A stretch of DNA of 64,000 nt. Origin: Maliibacterium massiliense (lineage in GTDB: Bacteria; Bacillota; Clostridia; Christensenellales; Maliibacteriaceae). The stretch lies in assembly GCF_900604345.1 (NCBI RefSeq), contig NZ_LR026983.1, positions 1,116,001-1,180,000 on the forward strand, read 5' to 3'. The translations under genes were made by a program, and so were the position numbers. The notes below the pieces were generated by a model. It was given only the letters and a program-made list of their open reading frames with translations. It ran no database searches and was not told the origin of the DNA. Each line of letters begins with the position of its first letter. The stretch's first letter is position 1. Below are positions 50,469 through 59,763 of this stretch, one piece after another.

Positions 50469-51320
50469 TTATGCCTTGCCGTCGGCGCGCACCGTTTTAA
50501 TCCAGCGCATCGCCACTTCCTTCACCGCCGGGCGGGCGGCCTCCATCAAGATCGCGGGCGCGGTCTCGGGGCCCATCTCCTTGATGGCCTCTGCCAGCGC
50601 CTTCATCTGGGTATAGCGAATCTGCGTGCCCACGTTGATCTTGCAGATGCCGTTGTCAATGGCGGTGCGCACATCCTCCTCGGGAATGCCCGTGCCGCCG
50701 TGCATGACCAGGGGCATATCGCCCAGCGCGTCGCGCACCTCGCGCAGGCGCTGGAAGTTGAGCTGCGGCGCGCCCTTGTAGAAGCCGTGCTGCGTGCCGA
50801 AGCCCACCGCCAGCATATCCGGCTGGCCCTGCTCGGCCAGCGCCACGGCGTCGGGCACCTGCACCAGGAAATCCTCGCCGCCGACCACGTCGCCTTCATG
50901 GCCCTTGATCTTGCCGATCTCCGCCTCCACCAGCATGCCACGCGCGTGCGCGTAATCCGCAACCTCCCGCGTAGCCGCGATGTTTTCCTCCAGCGACAGG
51001 GCCGAGGCGTCGATCATCACGCTGGGATAGCCCAAATCCACCGCCGCCTTGCAGCGCTCCACGCTCTTGCAGTGATCCAGATGCAGGAAGACCGGCACCT
51101 TGGCCGTATCCATGGCGTGCTTGCCGATGGCCGCGCACAGCTCCAGCGAGATGGAGTCCACCACATAGCCTACCGATTCCACCATGATGGGGGCGTTGAG
51201 CTCCTCGGCCGCGGCCACCACGGCCTGGATGTCCCAGCAGTCGTTGAAGTTGAAGCTCAGCACGCCGTAGCCACGCTTGCGCGCGTCGTGCAGGCGCTCC
51301 AGCAGCATATCTCTGTACAT
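50469..51320 (-). CDS. class II (zinc) fructose/tagatose-bisphosphate aldolase family protein
   Basis: This is a 283-residue class II aldolase. The catalytic Asp/His region is FLHLDHCKSVERC (about residues 78-90). Other landmarks are EAEIGKIKGHEGD (zinc site Glu/His), AVGFGTQHGFYKGAP, LVMHGGTGIPEEDV, and the INVGTQIRY phosphate loop. The length and the residues at the substrate loop resemble the KbaY/GatY/FbaA group. It follows an FGGY kinase after 74 bp on the same strand, so a sugar is probably phosphorylated and then cleaved. No bisphosphate-forming kinase is present here, so the pathway is incomplete in the window. Confidence 0.85.
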   Translation of the reverse strand: MYRDMLLERLHDARKRGYGVLSFNFNDCWDIQAVVAAAEELNAPIMVESVGYVVDSISLELCAAIGKHAMDTAKVPVFLHLDHCKSVERCKAAVDLGYPSVMIDASALSLEENIAATREVADYAHARGMLVEAEIGKIKGHEGDVVGGEDFLVQVPDAVALAEQGQPDMLAVGFGTQHGFYKGAPQLNFQRLREVRDALGDMPLVMHGGTGIPEEDVRTAIDNGICKINVGTQIRYTQMKALAEAIKEMGPETAPAILMEAARPAVKEVAMRWIKTVRADGKA

Positions 51321-51394
51321 TGTTAAATACCCTCTCTCCTCAATATTTTGTGGATATCCCCAAGCAGGGGGAGCTCCCCCCGCGCGTTCCCTAC

Positions 51395-52900
51395 TTAATA
51401 AAGCGCCATCACCGTATCGTAGAGCCGGTTGTAGCGGGCGTATTTCTCCAGGTACGGGGCGCGCACCGTCGCATCGCCCGGCGTGTAGATGGCGCTGGTG
51501 CCGTAGGTGTGCGCCAGGTCCTCCTCGCGCATCACCCCCGCGCCGATGGCGCCCAGCAGCGCCGCGCCGTAGCCCGCGGCCTCCCCGCAGCGGGGAATCT
51601 CGATGCGCCGGCCGGTGACGTCCGCCTTGCGCTGCATCTGCGGCCTGGAGACCGAAAGGCCCCCCACCGTGCGCAGGGTGTCAAAGCGCATGCCCAGCGC
51701 CTGCTCACAGCGCGAGAGGCGCACCTGGTTTTCGTAGCACAATCCCTCCAAGATGGCGTTGATCATCTGCGCGTGGTCGCAGGCGTCATCCACGCCCACA
51801 AAGGTGCCGCGCTGCAGCGCGTTCTCCTGCATGCCGCGCATGTGCGGGAAGTAGAGCAGCCCGCTGCCCCGCGCCGCGGCGATTTCCGCCTCGCGCATCA
51901 GCTTATCGTACATATTCTCCACGTCGTCCGCCAGGTGGTCGGGATCCACCCCGAACTTATCCACAAACCACTCCATGTTCACCGCGCAGGCCTGCATGGA
52001 GGTGATGACGCGGTACTTTTTGCGCCCGCAGTGGGGGTAGATGCACAACCCCCCCGCGTAGCCCATGGCAAAATCGTCAAAGGGCTTCTCTAGCGCCACG
52101 ATGTTGGCCTCCGCCGTGCCCAGCGAATCCAGCGCCACATTGTCCTCGAAGATGTTGACCCCGATGGCCGCGCAGGAATGGTCGTGCCCGCCCATGGAGA
52201 CGGGGATGCCCGCCTTCAGGCCGGTCTGGGTGGCGGCCGACGCCTGCAACCCGCCGATCAATGTGCCGCCCGGGTGCGCGGGCGCGAACAGGTCGCGCGG
52301 CACGCCCGAGGCCTCGAGCATGGTATCGGACCAATCGCACGTGTGGATATCAAAGCACAGCAGACGGGTGGCAAGCGAGTAATCGGTGGTGTAAGCGCCC
52401 GTGAGCCGGAAGGTGATGTAGTCGTGCACCGTGAGGCAGTGGCGCGCCCTGGCAAACGCCTCGGGCGCGTGCTGTTTGATCCACATCAGCTTGGTCAGGC
52501 CGAACTTGGGGTTGGCAAAGTGGCCCGTGATCTCGTAAATCTTGTGCATGCCCAGCGCGTCCACCAGCACATCGCAGGCGTCGGTGGCGCGCAGGTCAAA
52601 CCACGAGATGATGGGGTAGACCGCCTCCCCCTGCCCATCCAGCAGCACGCTCGCCTCGCCGAAGGAGGACACGCCGATGGACTGCACCTGGTCGCACGCG
52701 CCCCCTTCGCTGATCTCCCGCAGGCAGGCCGAAACGTTCTGCCACAGCTCCTCGGGGTCGTACTCCGCCACGCCGATGCCGCTGATGGGCTTGTGCGCGA
52801 TGGTCTTGCGCGACGCGCTGCGCAGCACGTTGCCCTGCATGTCAAACAAAAACGCCTTGGTGTTGGTGCTGCCCACGTCAATGCCAATGATCGTATTCAA
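51395..52900 (-). CDS. FGGY-family carbohydrate kinase
   Basis: This is a protein of about 501 residues of the FGGY (xylulokinase/gluconokinase/glycerol kinase) family. The phosphate-1 motif is IIGIDVGSTNTKAFLFD at the N-terminus. The mid-domain FGGY-like site is GGHDHSCAAIGVN, followed by GLCYENQVRL, TVGGLSVSRPQMQRKADVTGR and EAAGYGAALLGAIGAG. The start appears to be TTG 52900, eight bases after GGGAGG; an upstream GTG (52918) is less well placed. It is the first gene of an operon with the aldolase. The substrate is unknown: a pentose, hexose or polyol. Confidence 0.9.
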   Translation of the reverse strand: MNTIIGIDVGSTNTKAFLFDMQGNVLRSASRKTIAHKPISGIGVAEYDPEELWQNVSACLREISEGGACDQVQSIGVSSFGEASVLLDGQGEAVYPIISWFDLRATDACDVLVDALGMHKIYEITGHFANPKFGLTKLMWIKQHAPEAFARARHCLTVHDYITFRLTGAYTTDYSLATRLLCFDIHTCDWSDTMLEASGVPRDLFAPAHPGGTLIGGLQASAATQTGLKAGIPVSMGGHDHSCAAIGVNIFEDNVALDSLGTAEANIVALEKPFDDFAMGYAGGLCIYPHCGRKKYRVITSMQACAVNMEWFVDKFGVDPDHLADDVENMYDKLMREAEIAAARGSGLLYFPHMRGMQENALQRGTFVGVDDACDHAQMINAILEGLCYENQVRLSRCEQALGMRFDTLRTVGGLSVSRPQMQRKADVTGRRIEIPRCGEAAGYGAALLGAIGAGVMREEDLAHTYGTSAIYTPGDATVRAPYLEKYARYNRLYDTVMALY

Positions 52901-53085
52901 AACATCTGCCTCCCACACTTTGTTTTTTCTGTTCCGCTAAAAATGTGTACGTTGCCGCTCGTGATCCGAAGCGCAGCCGCTTTGCGCGCGTCCATATACA
53001 ATTATTATAGGGTGCGCCCACGCAATCTTCAAGGGGCAGGCGCCTCTTTCAGGCAGGGAGCGCCGTTTGCTTTTCCTTTGCGTAC

Positions 53086-53122
53086 AAAAAAGGCGCGGGA
53101 ATGACCGTATCATCCCCGCGTC
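53086..53122 (-). terminator. intrinsic terminator of the BLIP-like lipoprotein gene
   Basis: Minus-strand arms GCGGGGATGA and its near-complement CATTCCCGC are followed by CCTTTTTT, immediately downstream of the stop at 53138. Confidence 0.8.
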
Positions 53123-53137
53123 TGTGGTTGACTCCGC

Positions 53138-54085
53138 TTATTTGAGCCCCAGCTGTGCTTTGGACATCAGTTTGCCGCCCTGGAACATCGCGTTGGCGTT
53201 GGCCCCTATGCCGCCTTCGCCTGACCAGGTATACATAACAGTATGCGCGGCGGTGCCAGGCGTGCCGCTCTCGGCCAGCAGGTTGCCTTCTCCGCCGATA
53301 ATTGCGCATGCCTGTTCATAGGTCATGCCGTTTTGCAGCTGGTTAAACTCCGCCAGCGTAATGGTGGCCGCGTTGGCTGCGGGCGCGTTGGCAGAAGGCG
53401 CGGCGCTTGCGCTGGGCAAAGGGGCTGTGCTCGCGCTGGGCGACGCTGCCGGCGTGCCCGTGCGCTCAATGATCAGCGCGCGGCCCACCTCTTTGCTGAT
53501 GGCCATGGAGACTTCGTACCCATTGAACGTTTTGACACAGAAGCCCTCTTTTTGCGTCCCGTTTACAACCGTTTCCATATCGTCTACAGAGATCCCGAAT
53601 TCATCGTAGTTCATCAGGCGCATAAAGAGCACGCTGAGCAGACTGGCGTCCGCATCCTCGTCGTAGAGAACCGCGGCCCGCAGAATGCTGCCGTCTTCCG
53701 GCGCAAAGGAGAGCGAAATCTTCGCCTCATCCTTCGCCTTGCCGATGCAGGTGATGCACGCCTTGCCCCCAACATCGCCCTCTACCGCGCCAGACATGGT
53801 AATGCCGCAGGTTTTTCCATTCTCCACACCCGACATGCTGGATGAATCCAGGTATGTCACCAATAGCTGCATGGCGCCCTTTACCTTGCTGTGTTCATTC
53901 AAGTTGACAGCCTTTGGCGTGGGGGAAGTGGCGGGTGAAGCGCTCTGTGACGCGGAGGCAGACGCGCTTCCTGACGCAGAAGCGCTTGCCGAAGGCTTGG
54001 CCTGCTCCCCCTTTCCTGCACAGCCGATCAGGCTCAAACAAAGCAGAAGCGACAAAACGACAGCGACAAAATATTTGTTTTTCAT
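53138..54085 (-). CDS. lipoprotein with Ser/Ala-rich linker and C-terminal BLIP/DUF3862-like domain
   Basis: This is a 315-residue exported lipoprotein. The signal peptide MKNKYFVAVVLSLLLCLSLI ends in lipobox LIGC (Cys22). Then come an Ala/Ser low-complexity linker, an acidic middle domain with two CxxC-like pairs (TCGI, CITC), another Ser/Ala/Pro linker, and a C-terminal domain. The last part, FNQLQNGMTYEQACAIIGGEGNLL ... YTWSGEGG, matches the BLIP-like/DUF3862 fold found in many Firmicute lipoproteins. The function is unknown. The start is ATG 54085 with GGAGGAAA. Confidence 0.85.
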   Translation of the reverse strand: MKNKYFVAVVLSLLLCLSLIGCAGKGEQAKPSASASASGSASASASQSASPATSPTPKAVNLNEHSKVKGAMQLLVTYLDSSSMSGVENGKTCGITMSGAVEGDVGGKACITCIGKAKDEAKISLSFAPEDGSILRAAVLYDEDADASLLSVLFMRLMNYDEFGISVDDMETVVNGTQKEGFCVKTFNGYEVSMAISKEVGRALIIERTGTPAASPSASTAPLPSASAAPSANAPAANAATITLAEFNQLQNGMTYEQACAIIGGEGNLLAESGTPGTAAHTVMYTWSGEGGIGANANAMFQGGKLMSKAQLGLK

Positions 54086-54187
54086 AGAATTTCCTCCAAA
54101 AAAAGTGTTTAAACGACAGATATTATCTACATGATAGTCTATTTAAATGTAAAAAGCAATACAATCATGCACTTGAAAAAAGAACCA

Positions 54188-54215
54188 AAAAAACAGTCCG
54201 CCAAAAGCGGCAGAC
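54188..54215 (-). terminator. intrinsic terminator
   Basis: On the minus strand GTCTGCC and GGCGGAC (one G-U pair) flank a short loop and are followed by TGTTTTTTT. It lies downstream of the short lipoprotein gene. Confidence 0.65.
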
Positions 54216-54230
54216 CGTCGCACAACGCGC

Positions 54231-54710
54231 TCACTGTATCTGTACAAATGCCCCCGTGCGCGCGTCCACGCGGAACAGCGCGCTTGCGTCCACCGCCACG
54301 GCGAACACGCCCATGTTCTCCATGCGCGCGCCCAGATCGGCAAAGGCGCTCATGGTATAGCAGGTTTTGCCCTGCACATCGCTGACCTGCGCATCGAACA
54401 CCACCGTGTACTGGTCGATGGGCGCGGGCAGGCCCAGCTTCTCGGCGGACACCCCTTTGAGCAGATCCACCGCCTGCTGCTGGCTGATCGCCCCCTGCGG
54501 CACGCCCGCAACCGCGGCGTAGGACACCGTGGGCGTCGCCTTGGGCCTGGGCGTGGCGGACGGCCTGGGCGTGGGAGACGCCGCCGCGCTTGCGCGCACG
54601 CTGGGCGTGGGCACGGGCGTGAGCTGCACGCCCTTATCCAGTTTTTGACAGGCCGCAAGGCTCACCAGGAACATGCCCGCAAGCACCAACCCAAAGACGC
54701 GTCTACGCAC
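54231..54710 (-). CDS. short lipoprotein with Pro/Thr-rich linker
   Basis: This is a 159-residue protein with a lipoprotein signal (MRRRVFGLVLAGMFLVSLAAC, lipobox LAAC at Cys21), a Thr/Pro/Ser linker and a C-terminal domain of about 90 residues (ISQQQAVDLLKGVSAEKLGL ... GKTCYTMSAFADLGARMENMGVFAVAVDASALFRVDARTGA). The last part resembles small PepSY-type extracytoplasmic domains in shape but I cannot assign it. The start is a GTG at 54710 with AAAGGTGG upstream. Confidence 0.75.
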   Translation of the reverse strand: MRRRVFGLVLAGMFLVSLAACQKLDKGVQLTPVPTPSVRASAAASPTPRPSATPRPKATPTVSYAAVAGVPQGAISQQQAVDLLKGVSAEKLGLPAPIDQYTVVFDAQVSDVQGKTCYTMSAFADLGARMENMGVFAVAVDASALFRVDARTGAFVQIQ

Positions 54711-54765
54711 CCCTTCATCCCACCTTTTTGCCTCGTATGTGTCCTATTATAGCGTTTTTTGCCAT

Positions 54766-54797
54766 AAAAAACGAGCGGAAACACATCGTTTCCGCTC
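54766..54797 (-). terminator. intrinsic terminator of serC-serA
   Basis: Arms GAGCGGAAAC and GTTTCCGCTC are followed on the minus strand by six T residues (54766-54771), 17 bp after the serA stop. Confidence 0.9.
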
Positions 54798-54813
54798 GCA
54801 ATCTGTTGGCAGA

Positions 54814-55989
54814 TTATTCCGCGCGGCCCAGCGAGCGTACGCGCACCACGCCCTCGATCTGGCGCAGGCGCGCCTCAAGCTCCGGCTCGATATCGTGATC
54901 GGTATCGATGATGGTGTAGGCGAGCGCGCCGCGGCTCTTGTTGATCATGTCCGAGATATTCTGGTTGTACTCGGCCAGCAGCGCCGACATCTGGCCCACC
55001 ATGTTGGTGACGTTGGCGTGCATGACGGTGATGCGGTGCGAGGAGGTGCGCGGCAGCTGGCAATCGGGATAGTTCACTGAGTTTCTGATGTTGCCGTTGG
55101 TGAGGTAATCATTCATCTGCGCGGCCGCCATCTCGGCGCAGTTATCCTCCGACTCAGGCGTGGAGGCGCCCAGATGCGGAATCGCCATCACGCCGCTCTG
55201 GCCCAGCAGCGCCTCGTTGGGGAAGTCGGTCACGTAGCGGCCCACGCGTCCGCGCTTGAGCGCGGCGAGCATCGCCTCGTCATCCACCAGACCGCCGCGG
55301 GAGAAGTTGAGCACCGTGGCGCCGCGGCGCACCTTATGCAGCAGCTCCGCGTTGAACATGCCCTTGGTCTTCTCCGTCTGGGGCACGTGGACGGTGATGT
55401 ACTGGCACTGGGAGAGCATCTTTTCCAGATTGGTCTCGCGCTTGATGCCGCGCGACAGGCCCCAGGCGTGCTCCACACTGATATAGGGGTCATAGCCGAT
55501 GACCGTCATGCCCAGCGCACGCGCGTCGTTGGCCACCATCACGCCGATGGCGCCCAGGCCCACCACGCCCAGCTTTTTGCCCTTGAGTTCCGGCCCCACA
55601 AACTGGGATTTGCCCTTTTCCACCAGCTTGGGCACCTCGTCGCCCTGGCCCTTGAGGCTCTGCACCCAGCTCATGCCATCCACGATCTTGCGCGTGCACA
55701 GCAGCAGCGAGGCCAGCACCAGCTCCTTGACCGCGTTTGCGTTGGCGCCGGGGGTGTTGAACACCACGATGCCATCCTTGGAGCAATCGTCCACGGGGAT
55801 GTTGTTGACGCCCGCGCCTGCGCGTGCAATGGCCAGCAGATCCTCGCCGCGCGCGTAGCTGTGCATATCCGCGCTGCGCACCAGGATGCCGTTGGGGTTA
55901 TCGATATCCCCGCCCACCTTGAAGGCGTCCGCGGGCAGGTGCTGGTCGATGACGCTTGCGATCTTGTTCATGGTCAAAATACGAAACAT
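54814..55989 (-). CDS. serA: D-3-phosphoglycerate dehydrogenase
   Basis: This is a 391-residue NAD-dependent dehydrogenase, the first step of serine synthesis. The NAD-binding GLGAIGVMVANDARALGM lies near residues 144-161, the catalytic Arg is in NFSRGGLVDDEAMLAAL, and the His is in IPHLGASTPESEDNCAEMA. The C-terminal 75 residues form an ACT domain (ITVMHANVTNMVGQMSALLAEYNQNISDM) for serine feedback. The start is ATG 55989 with GGGAGG. It lies 45 bp downstream of serC, an operon for the first two pathway enzymes; serB is not in the window. Confidence 0.95.
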   Translation of the reverse strand: MFRILTMNKIASVIDQHLPADAFKVGGDIDNPNGILVRSADMHSYARGEDLLAIARAGAGVNNIPVDDCSKDGIVVFNTPGANANAVKELVLASLLLCTRKIVDGMSWVQSLKGQGDEVPKLVEKGKSQFVGPELKGKKLGVVGLGAIGVMVANDARALGMTVIGYDPYISVEHAWGLSRGIKRETNLEKMLSQCQYITVHVPQTEKTKGMFNAELLHKVRRGATVLNFSRGGLVDDEAMLAALKRGRVGRYVTDFPNEALLGQSGVMAIPHLGASTPESEDNCAEMAAAQMNDYLTNGNIRNSVNYPDCQLPRTSSHRITVMHANVTNMVGQMSALLAEYNQNISDMINKSRGALAYTIIDTDHDIEPELEARLRQIEGVVRVRSLGRAE

Positions 55990-56033
55990 GGGTATTTTCC
56001 TCCCTATATACTGCGCGTGCAGCGCAGGCGGAT

Positions 56034-57107
56034 TTAGATGGTTTTGTCAAACTGCTCGATGAAGGCGACCAGCTTTTTGACGCCCTCCATCGGCATGGCG
56101 TTGTAGATGCTGGCGCGCATGCCGCCCACCACGCGGTGCCCCTTGAGGTTGATCAGCCCCTGGGCTGCTGCCTCGGAGACAAAGCGGGCGTCGGTGTCCT
56201 TATCCGGCGAGGTGAAGGTGACGTTCATCAGCGAGCGATACGCCTTATCCGCCGCGGGCTTGAGATGCTTGCAGGCATCCAGCGCGTCATAGAGCAGCTG
56301 GGCCTTCTGCTGGTTGATCTGGTAGATGGCGGGGATGCCGCCCAGCTCCAGCAGCCAGTCAAAGACCATGCCCGCGATGTAGATCGCGTAGCAGGGCGGG
56401 GTATTGTACATGGAATCCTTATCCGCCTGGGTCTTGTAATTGAGCATGGCGGGCACGCTCTCTTTCGCCCTGCCGATCAAATCCTTGCGGATGATGACCA
56501 CCGTCAGGCCCGCGGGGCCCATGTTCTTCTGCGCGCCGGCGTAGATCAGGCCGAAGTCGCGCACGTTGTAGGGCTGCGAGAGGATGTTGGAGGACATATC
56601 CGCCACCAGCGGGATGTCGCCCGTCTGGGGCAGCTGCATGTAGCGTGTGCCGAAGATGGTGTTGTTGGTGGTGATGTGCAGGTAGCTGTCGTCCGCCGCC
56701 AGCTTCGTCACGTCCACATCGGGCACGTATGCGTAGTTATCCTCGCGCGAGGAGGCGATCACACGCACCTCGCCGTAGCGCTTTGCCTCCACCAGCGCGT
56801 TGTGGGCAAAGTTGCCGCTGTCCACATAGGCCGCCTTGCCGGTGGTCATCAGGTTTAAGGGCACCTGCGCAAACTGCATGCTTGCGCCGCCCTGCAGAAA
56901 CAGCACGTCGTATTCCTCGGGGATGTCCATCAGCTTGCGCAGGGAAGCCTTGGCCCGGGCGTCGATGTCCATAAACGCCTTGGAGCGGTGGCTCATCTCC
57001 ATGGCGGAGGTGCCGGTACCGTTGCAATCGAGCATCTCGCGCGCTGCGCGCTCCAGTACGGGCTGCGGAAGCATGGACGGGCCGGGTGAGAAATTGTAGA
57101 CACGCAT
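56034..57107 (-). CDS. serC: phosphoserine aminotransferase
   Basis: This is a 357-residue PLP enzyme converting 3-phosphohydroxypyruvate to phosphoserine. The start region MRVYNFSPGPSMLPQPVLE and MEMSHRSKAF (residues about 36-45) are signatures, and the PLP Lys is in YAGAQKNMGPAGL. Others are FLQGGASMQFAQVPLNLM, ADMSSNILS and GHRVVGGMRASIYNAM at the C-terminus. The start is ATG 57107 behind AAGGAGG. It leads the serC-serA operon. Confidence 0.96.
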   Translation of the reverse strand: MRVYNFSPGPSMLPQPVLERAAREMLDCNGTGTSAMEMSHRSKAFMDIDARAKASLRKLMDIPEEYDVLFLQGGASMQFAQVPLNLMTTGKAAYVDSGNFAHNALVEAKRYGEVRVIASSREDNYAYVPDVDVTKLAADDSYLHITTNNTIFGTRYMQLPQTGDIPLVADMSSNILSQPYNVRDFGLIYAGAQKNMGPAGLTVVIIRKDLIGRAKESVPAMLNYKTQADKDSMYNTPPCYAIYIAGMVFDWLLELGGIPAIYQINQQKAQLLYDALDACKHLKPAADKAYRSLMNVTFTSPDKDTDARFVSEAAAQGLINLKGHRVVGGMRASIYNAMPMEGVKKLVAFIEQFDKTI

Positions 57108-57287
57108 GATGTTTTCCTCCTTGACTCGGACGGGCGGAAAACGCCCTGCCCGCGCCGTTTTCTTGATTTTTTTGTCCGTTCTCTGGTAAAAAATTACCGC
57201 GTACGCCTCTCATTATAGCAGCGCCGCGGCACAATGCAATAGGTTTTGAGAAAAAACTTAGTGGGACTGATTTTATCCTTCGGGACA

Positions 57288-58625
57288 CTATTTGTCCAAT
57301 TTAGTATCCGTGCGCGGCGCCTCGCCCAGCGCGTCCCGCGCGGCCTTGCGCGCCTTGAGCTCCTTTTCAAAGCCCAGATCGCCCGGGTGGTAGTACTCCC
57401 TGCCCTGAATGGACACCGGCTTGTACTGCTGCACCGCGTAGTGGCCGGGGCAGTCATGCGGGTACACGTACCCCTCCCCCGAACCGATGCGGTCGTAACC
57501 CTTGTAGCTGGTATCACGCAGGTGGCGGGGCACCGGCTGATGCAGCGTGTCCTTGGCATCGGCCTGCGCCTGATCGATGGCCATCACCACGCTGTTGGAC
57601 TTGGGCGCCTCGCATACGTAGATGATGGCCTGCGTCAGCGGCAGGCGCGCCTCGGGCATGCCCATCAAATTGAGCGCCTGGGCGGCCGAGACCGCCTGCA
57701 CCATGGCCATGGGATCGGCAAGGCCCACGTCCTCGCTGGCGTGCGCCATCACCCGCCGCGCGATGATGCGCGGGTCGATACCCGCCTCCAGCAGGCGCGC
57801 CATCCAGCCCAGCGCCGCGGTGGAATCGCAGCCCCGCAGGCTCTTGCAAAAGGCGCTGAGCATATCGTAGTAGAGCGACTCGTCCATGGGCAGCACCCGC
57901 TGCTGGATGGATTCGGCGATCACGTCCGCCGTAAGCGCAATCACGCCATCCTTTCCCGGCGGGGTGGTGGCCGCGGCCAGCTCCAGCGCCGAAAGCGCGC
58001 TGCGCACATCCCCGTTGCTCATGTGCGCCAGATGGGCGATCACGTCGTCCGCCATATGCACGTTGAGCAGCCCCAGCCCGTTTTCCGTATCCGCCAGCGC
58101 GCGGCGGATGGCCTGCGCCACGTCCTCGGGCGTCAGCGCGCGGAACTGGAACACCCGGCACCGGCTCACGATGGCGGGCGTCATGGCCACCATGGGGTTC
58201 TCCGTGGTGGAGCCGATAAAGCGGATGATGCCCTTTTCGATGGCGGGCAGCAGCGCGTCGGACTGCGCCTTGCTCCAGCGGTGGCACTCGTCCAGCAGCA
58301 GGTAGGTGTGCTGGCCGTAGAGCTTGAGGCGTCCCTCCGCCTGCTCGATGACGCGGCGCACGTCCGCCACGCCGCTGGTGACCGCATTGAGCTTTTCAAA
58401 CGCGGCGCTGGTGGAGGCGGCAACGATGGCGGCCAGGGTGGTCTTGCCGCAGCCCGGCGGCCCGAAGAAGATGCAGCTGCCCAGCTTGTCCGCCTCGATG
58501 GCGCGGCGCAGCAATCGCCCCTTGCCCACGATGTGCTCCTGCCCTAAAAAATCGTCCAGCGTGGTGGGCCGCATGCGGTCGGCCAGCGGCGCCTGGCGCT
58601 CCATTGCCTGACTGAATAAATCCAT
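57288..58625 (-). CDS. rarA: replication-associated recombination protein A (RarA/MgsA)
   Basis: This is a 445-residue AAA+ ATPase related to RuvB and clamp loaders. The N-terminus is LADRMRPTTLDDFLGQEHIVG, Walker A is FFGPPGCGKTTLAA (about 52-65), Walker B is LLLDECHRW, sensor 1 is FIGSTTENP, and the C-terminal MgsA domain carries RRVMAHASEDVGLADP and SYKGYDRIGSGEGYVYPHD. It acts at stalled replication forks. The start is ATG 58625 with GAAAGGTGG; the frame to 58685 is untranslated leader. It is followed by the serC promoter region and preceded by the AT-rich accessory cassette. Confidence 0.94.
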   Translation of the reverse strand: MDLFSQAMERQAPLADRMRPTTLDDFLGQEHIVGKGRLLRRAIEADKLGSCIFFGPPGCGKTTLAAIVAASTSAAFEKLNAVTSGVADVRRVIEQAEGRLKLYGQHTYLLLDECHRWSKAQSDALLPAIEKGIIRFIGSTTENPMVAMTPAIVSRCRVFQFRALTPEDVAQAIRRALADTENGLGLLNVHMADDVIAHLAHMSNGDVRSALSALELAAATTPPGKDGVIALTADVIAESIQQRVLPMDESLYYDMLSAFCKSLRGCDSTAALGWMARLLEAGIDPRIIARRVMAHASEDVGLADPMAMVQAVSAAQALNLMGMPEARLPLTQAIIYVCEAPKSNSVVMAIDQAQADAKDTLHQPVPRHLRDTSYKGYDRIGSGEGYVYPHDCPGHYAVQQYKPVSIQGREYYHPGDLGFEKELKARKAARDALGEAPRTDTKLDK

Positions 58626-58692
58626 GGATAGCTTCCACCTTTCGCGGATGTGTTCGATCATTTGTTCCCATTGATTATACCGCAAACGGGGT

Positions 58693-58721
58693 AAAAAAGC
58701 ATCCCATGATTATGGGATGCT
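58693..58721 (-). terminator. intrinsic terminator of the accessory cassette
   Basis: Arms AGCATCCCAT and ATGGGATGCT (58698-58721) are followed on the minus strand by TTTTTTA, 60 bp after the stop at 58784. Confidence 0.85.
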
Positions 58722-58783
58722 CCATATATCTCGAACAAAATAGGGGATAGTGTACTCGATCATTTTAAGTGGTGCACAGTTAA

Positions 58784-59416
58784 TCAATGGAATTTCATCT
58801 TCTTATCTAATTGAAGTTCATCAACTATTTTATTATTTGCCTGCATTAATCCCTTATAGTTATCAACATTATTATGAAAGTCAGTTAGATTAATCTCATA
58901 CCAGAATTTGGGACAGATAACTTCTCCGGTAACGTCGCTCTTAATCTGGATGGCTAGCAAAACATAAAAGGCCATCATTCTAAAACGATCTCCCGTTTCT
59001 TGATCATCTGACAGATAATTCTCTCGTTGCATCGTCGCCAAGATACTAATTGCTTTTTCTGTACCATACGAAAATATTTTATGAAATAGTATTTTCATTT
59101 CAGATGGCAAATTAAGTTGTATTTGTTGACAGTTTCTCCTTAGTTCTTTCGCCTTACTGGATCGTTCATCTAAACCAAATTGCTTTATTTCTTTATCCGT
59201 TCTGCTCGGAAGCATCATATGTTCATAAAGCGTTAAAACATCCTCAGGCGCTGTTGCCATTTTGTTTAAGGTTACACTAATCTTTTCTTTCTTTAGTTCT
59301 CTCTGGAAATTTTTTCTCATCGCAAAATAAGTAACTACAAAGCCAATTATTGAAACGCCAGCAGGTATTATTGCAGTGATAAGCGTTTGACCAAGTTCGC
59401 TTTGGAAGAACATCAT
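58784..59416 (-). CDS. hypothetical protein with one N-terminal membrane helix
   Basis: This is a 210-residue protein with one membrane segment at residues about 12-34 (LITAIIPAGVSIIGFVVTYFA), then a basic stretch and a helical cytoplasmic domain (KMATAPEDVLTLYEHMMLPS ... SSKAKELRRNCQQIQ) with no known family. Base composition is strongly AT-rich, unlike rarA on one side and EamA on the other. It starts 12 bp after the HTH gene, so the two form an operon. Helical membrane-tethered proteins beside an XRE repressor recur in defence and toxin modules, but there is no catalytic motif to support that here. Confidence 0.65.
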   Translation of the reverse strand: MMFFQSELGQTLITAIIPAGVSIIGFVVTYFAMRKNFQRELKKEKISVTLNKMATAPEDVLTLYEHMMLPSRTDKEIKQFGLDERSSKAKELRRNCQQIQLNLPSEMKILFHKIFSYGTEKAISILATMQRENYLSDDQETGDRFRMMAFYVLLAIQIKSDVTGEVICPKFWYEINLTDFHNNVDNYKGLMQANNKIVDELQLDKKMKFH

Positions 59417-59428
59417 CTCACTACTTTC

Positions 59429-59752
59429 TTATCTACGAATTGCATGGATGAATACGCGCAATATTTCTTCTGCCGATGCACGATCGTCGTCACTTAATGT
59501 GCTCAGCATGCGTTCAATATGCGTTACATCTCCTGTTTCCTCACCAAAGACTAGGTAATCCGCAGGAACGTGGAGCGCACGCGCTACCTTATACAGGCTG
59601 CTCGTCGTCATGCTCTTTTTACCAGCCTCGATTTCCGCAATAAACTGAATAGATAATTCCGCGCGTTCCGCCAATTTCTCCTGTGTCATCTTATCTGCCT
59701 GACGCGCCTCGCGTACACGCCTGCCAATTTCTACATTCAATTCACTTGCCAC
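59429..59752 (-). CDS. XRE-family transcriptional regulator
   Basis: This is a protein of about 107 residues with a classical HTH_3 domain: IGRRVREARQADKMTQEKLAERAELSIQFIAEIEAGKKSMTTSSLYKVARALHVPADYLVFG. A short C-terminal helix with DDDRASAEEILRVF follows, common in Clostridial repressors of this type. The start is GTG 59752 with AGGAG eight bases upstream. It heads a two-gene operon with the membrane protein and is divergent from the mini-protein gene. The intergenic region contains three CTATAG sites. Confidence 0.88.
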   Translation of the reverse strand: MASELNVEIGRRVREARQADKMTQEKLAERAELSIQFIAEIEAGKKSMTTSSLYKVARALHVPADYLVFGEETGDVTHIERMLSTLSDDDRASAEEILRVFIHAIRR

Positions 59753-59763
59753 CGCTATCACTC

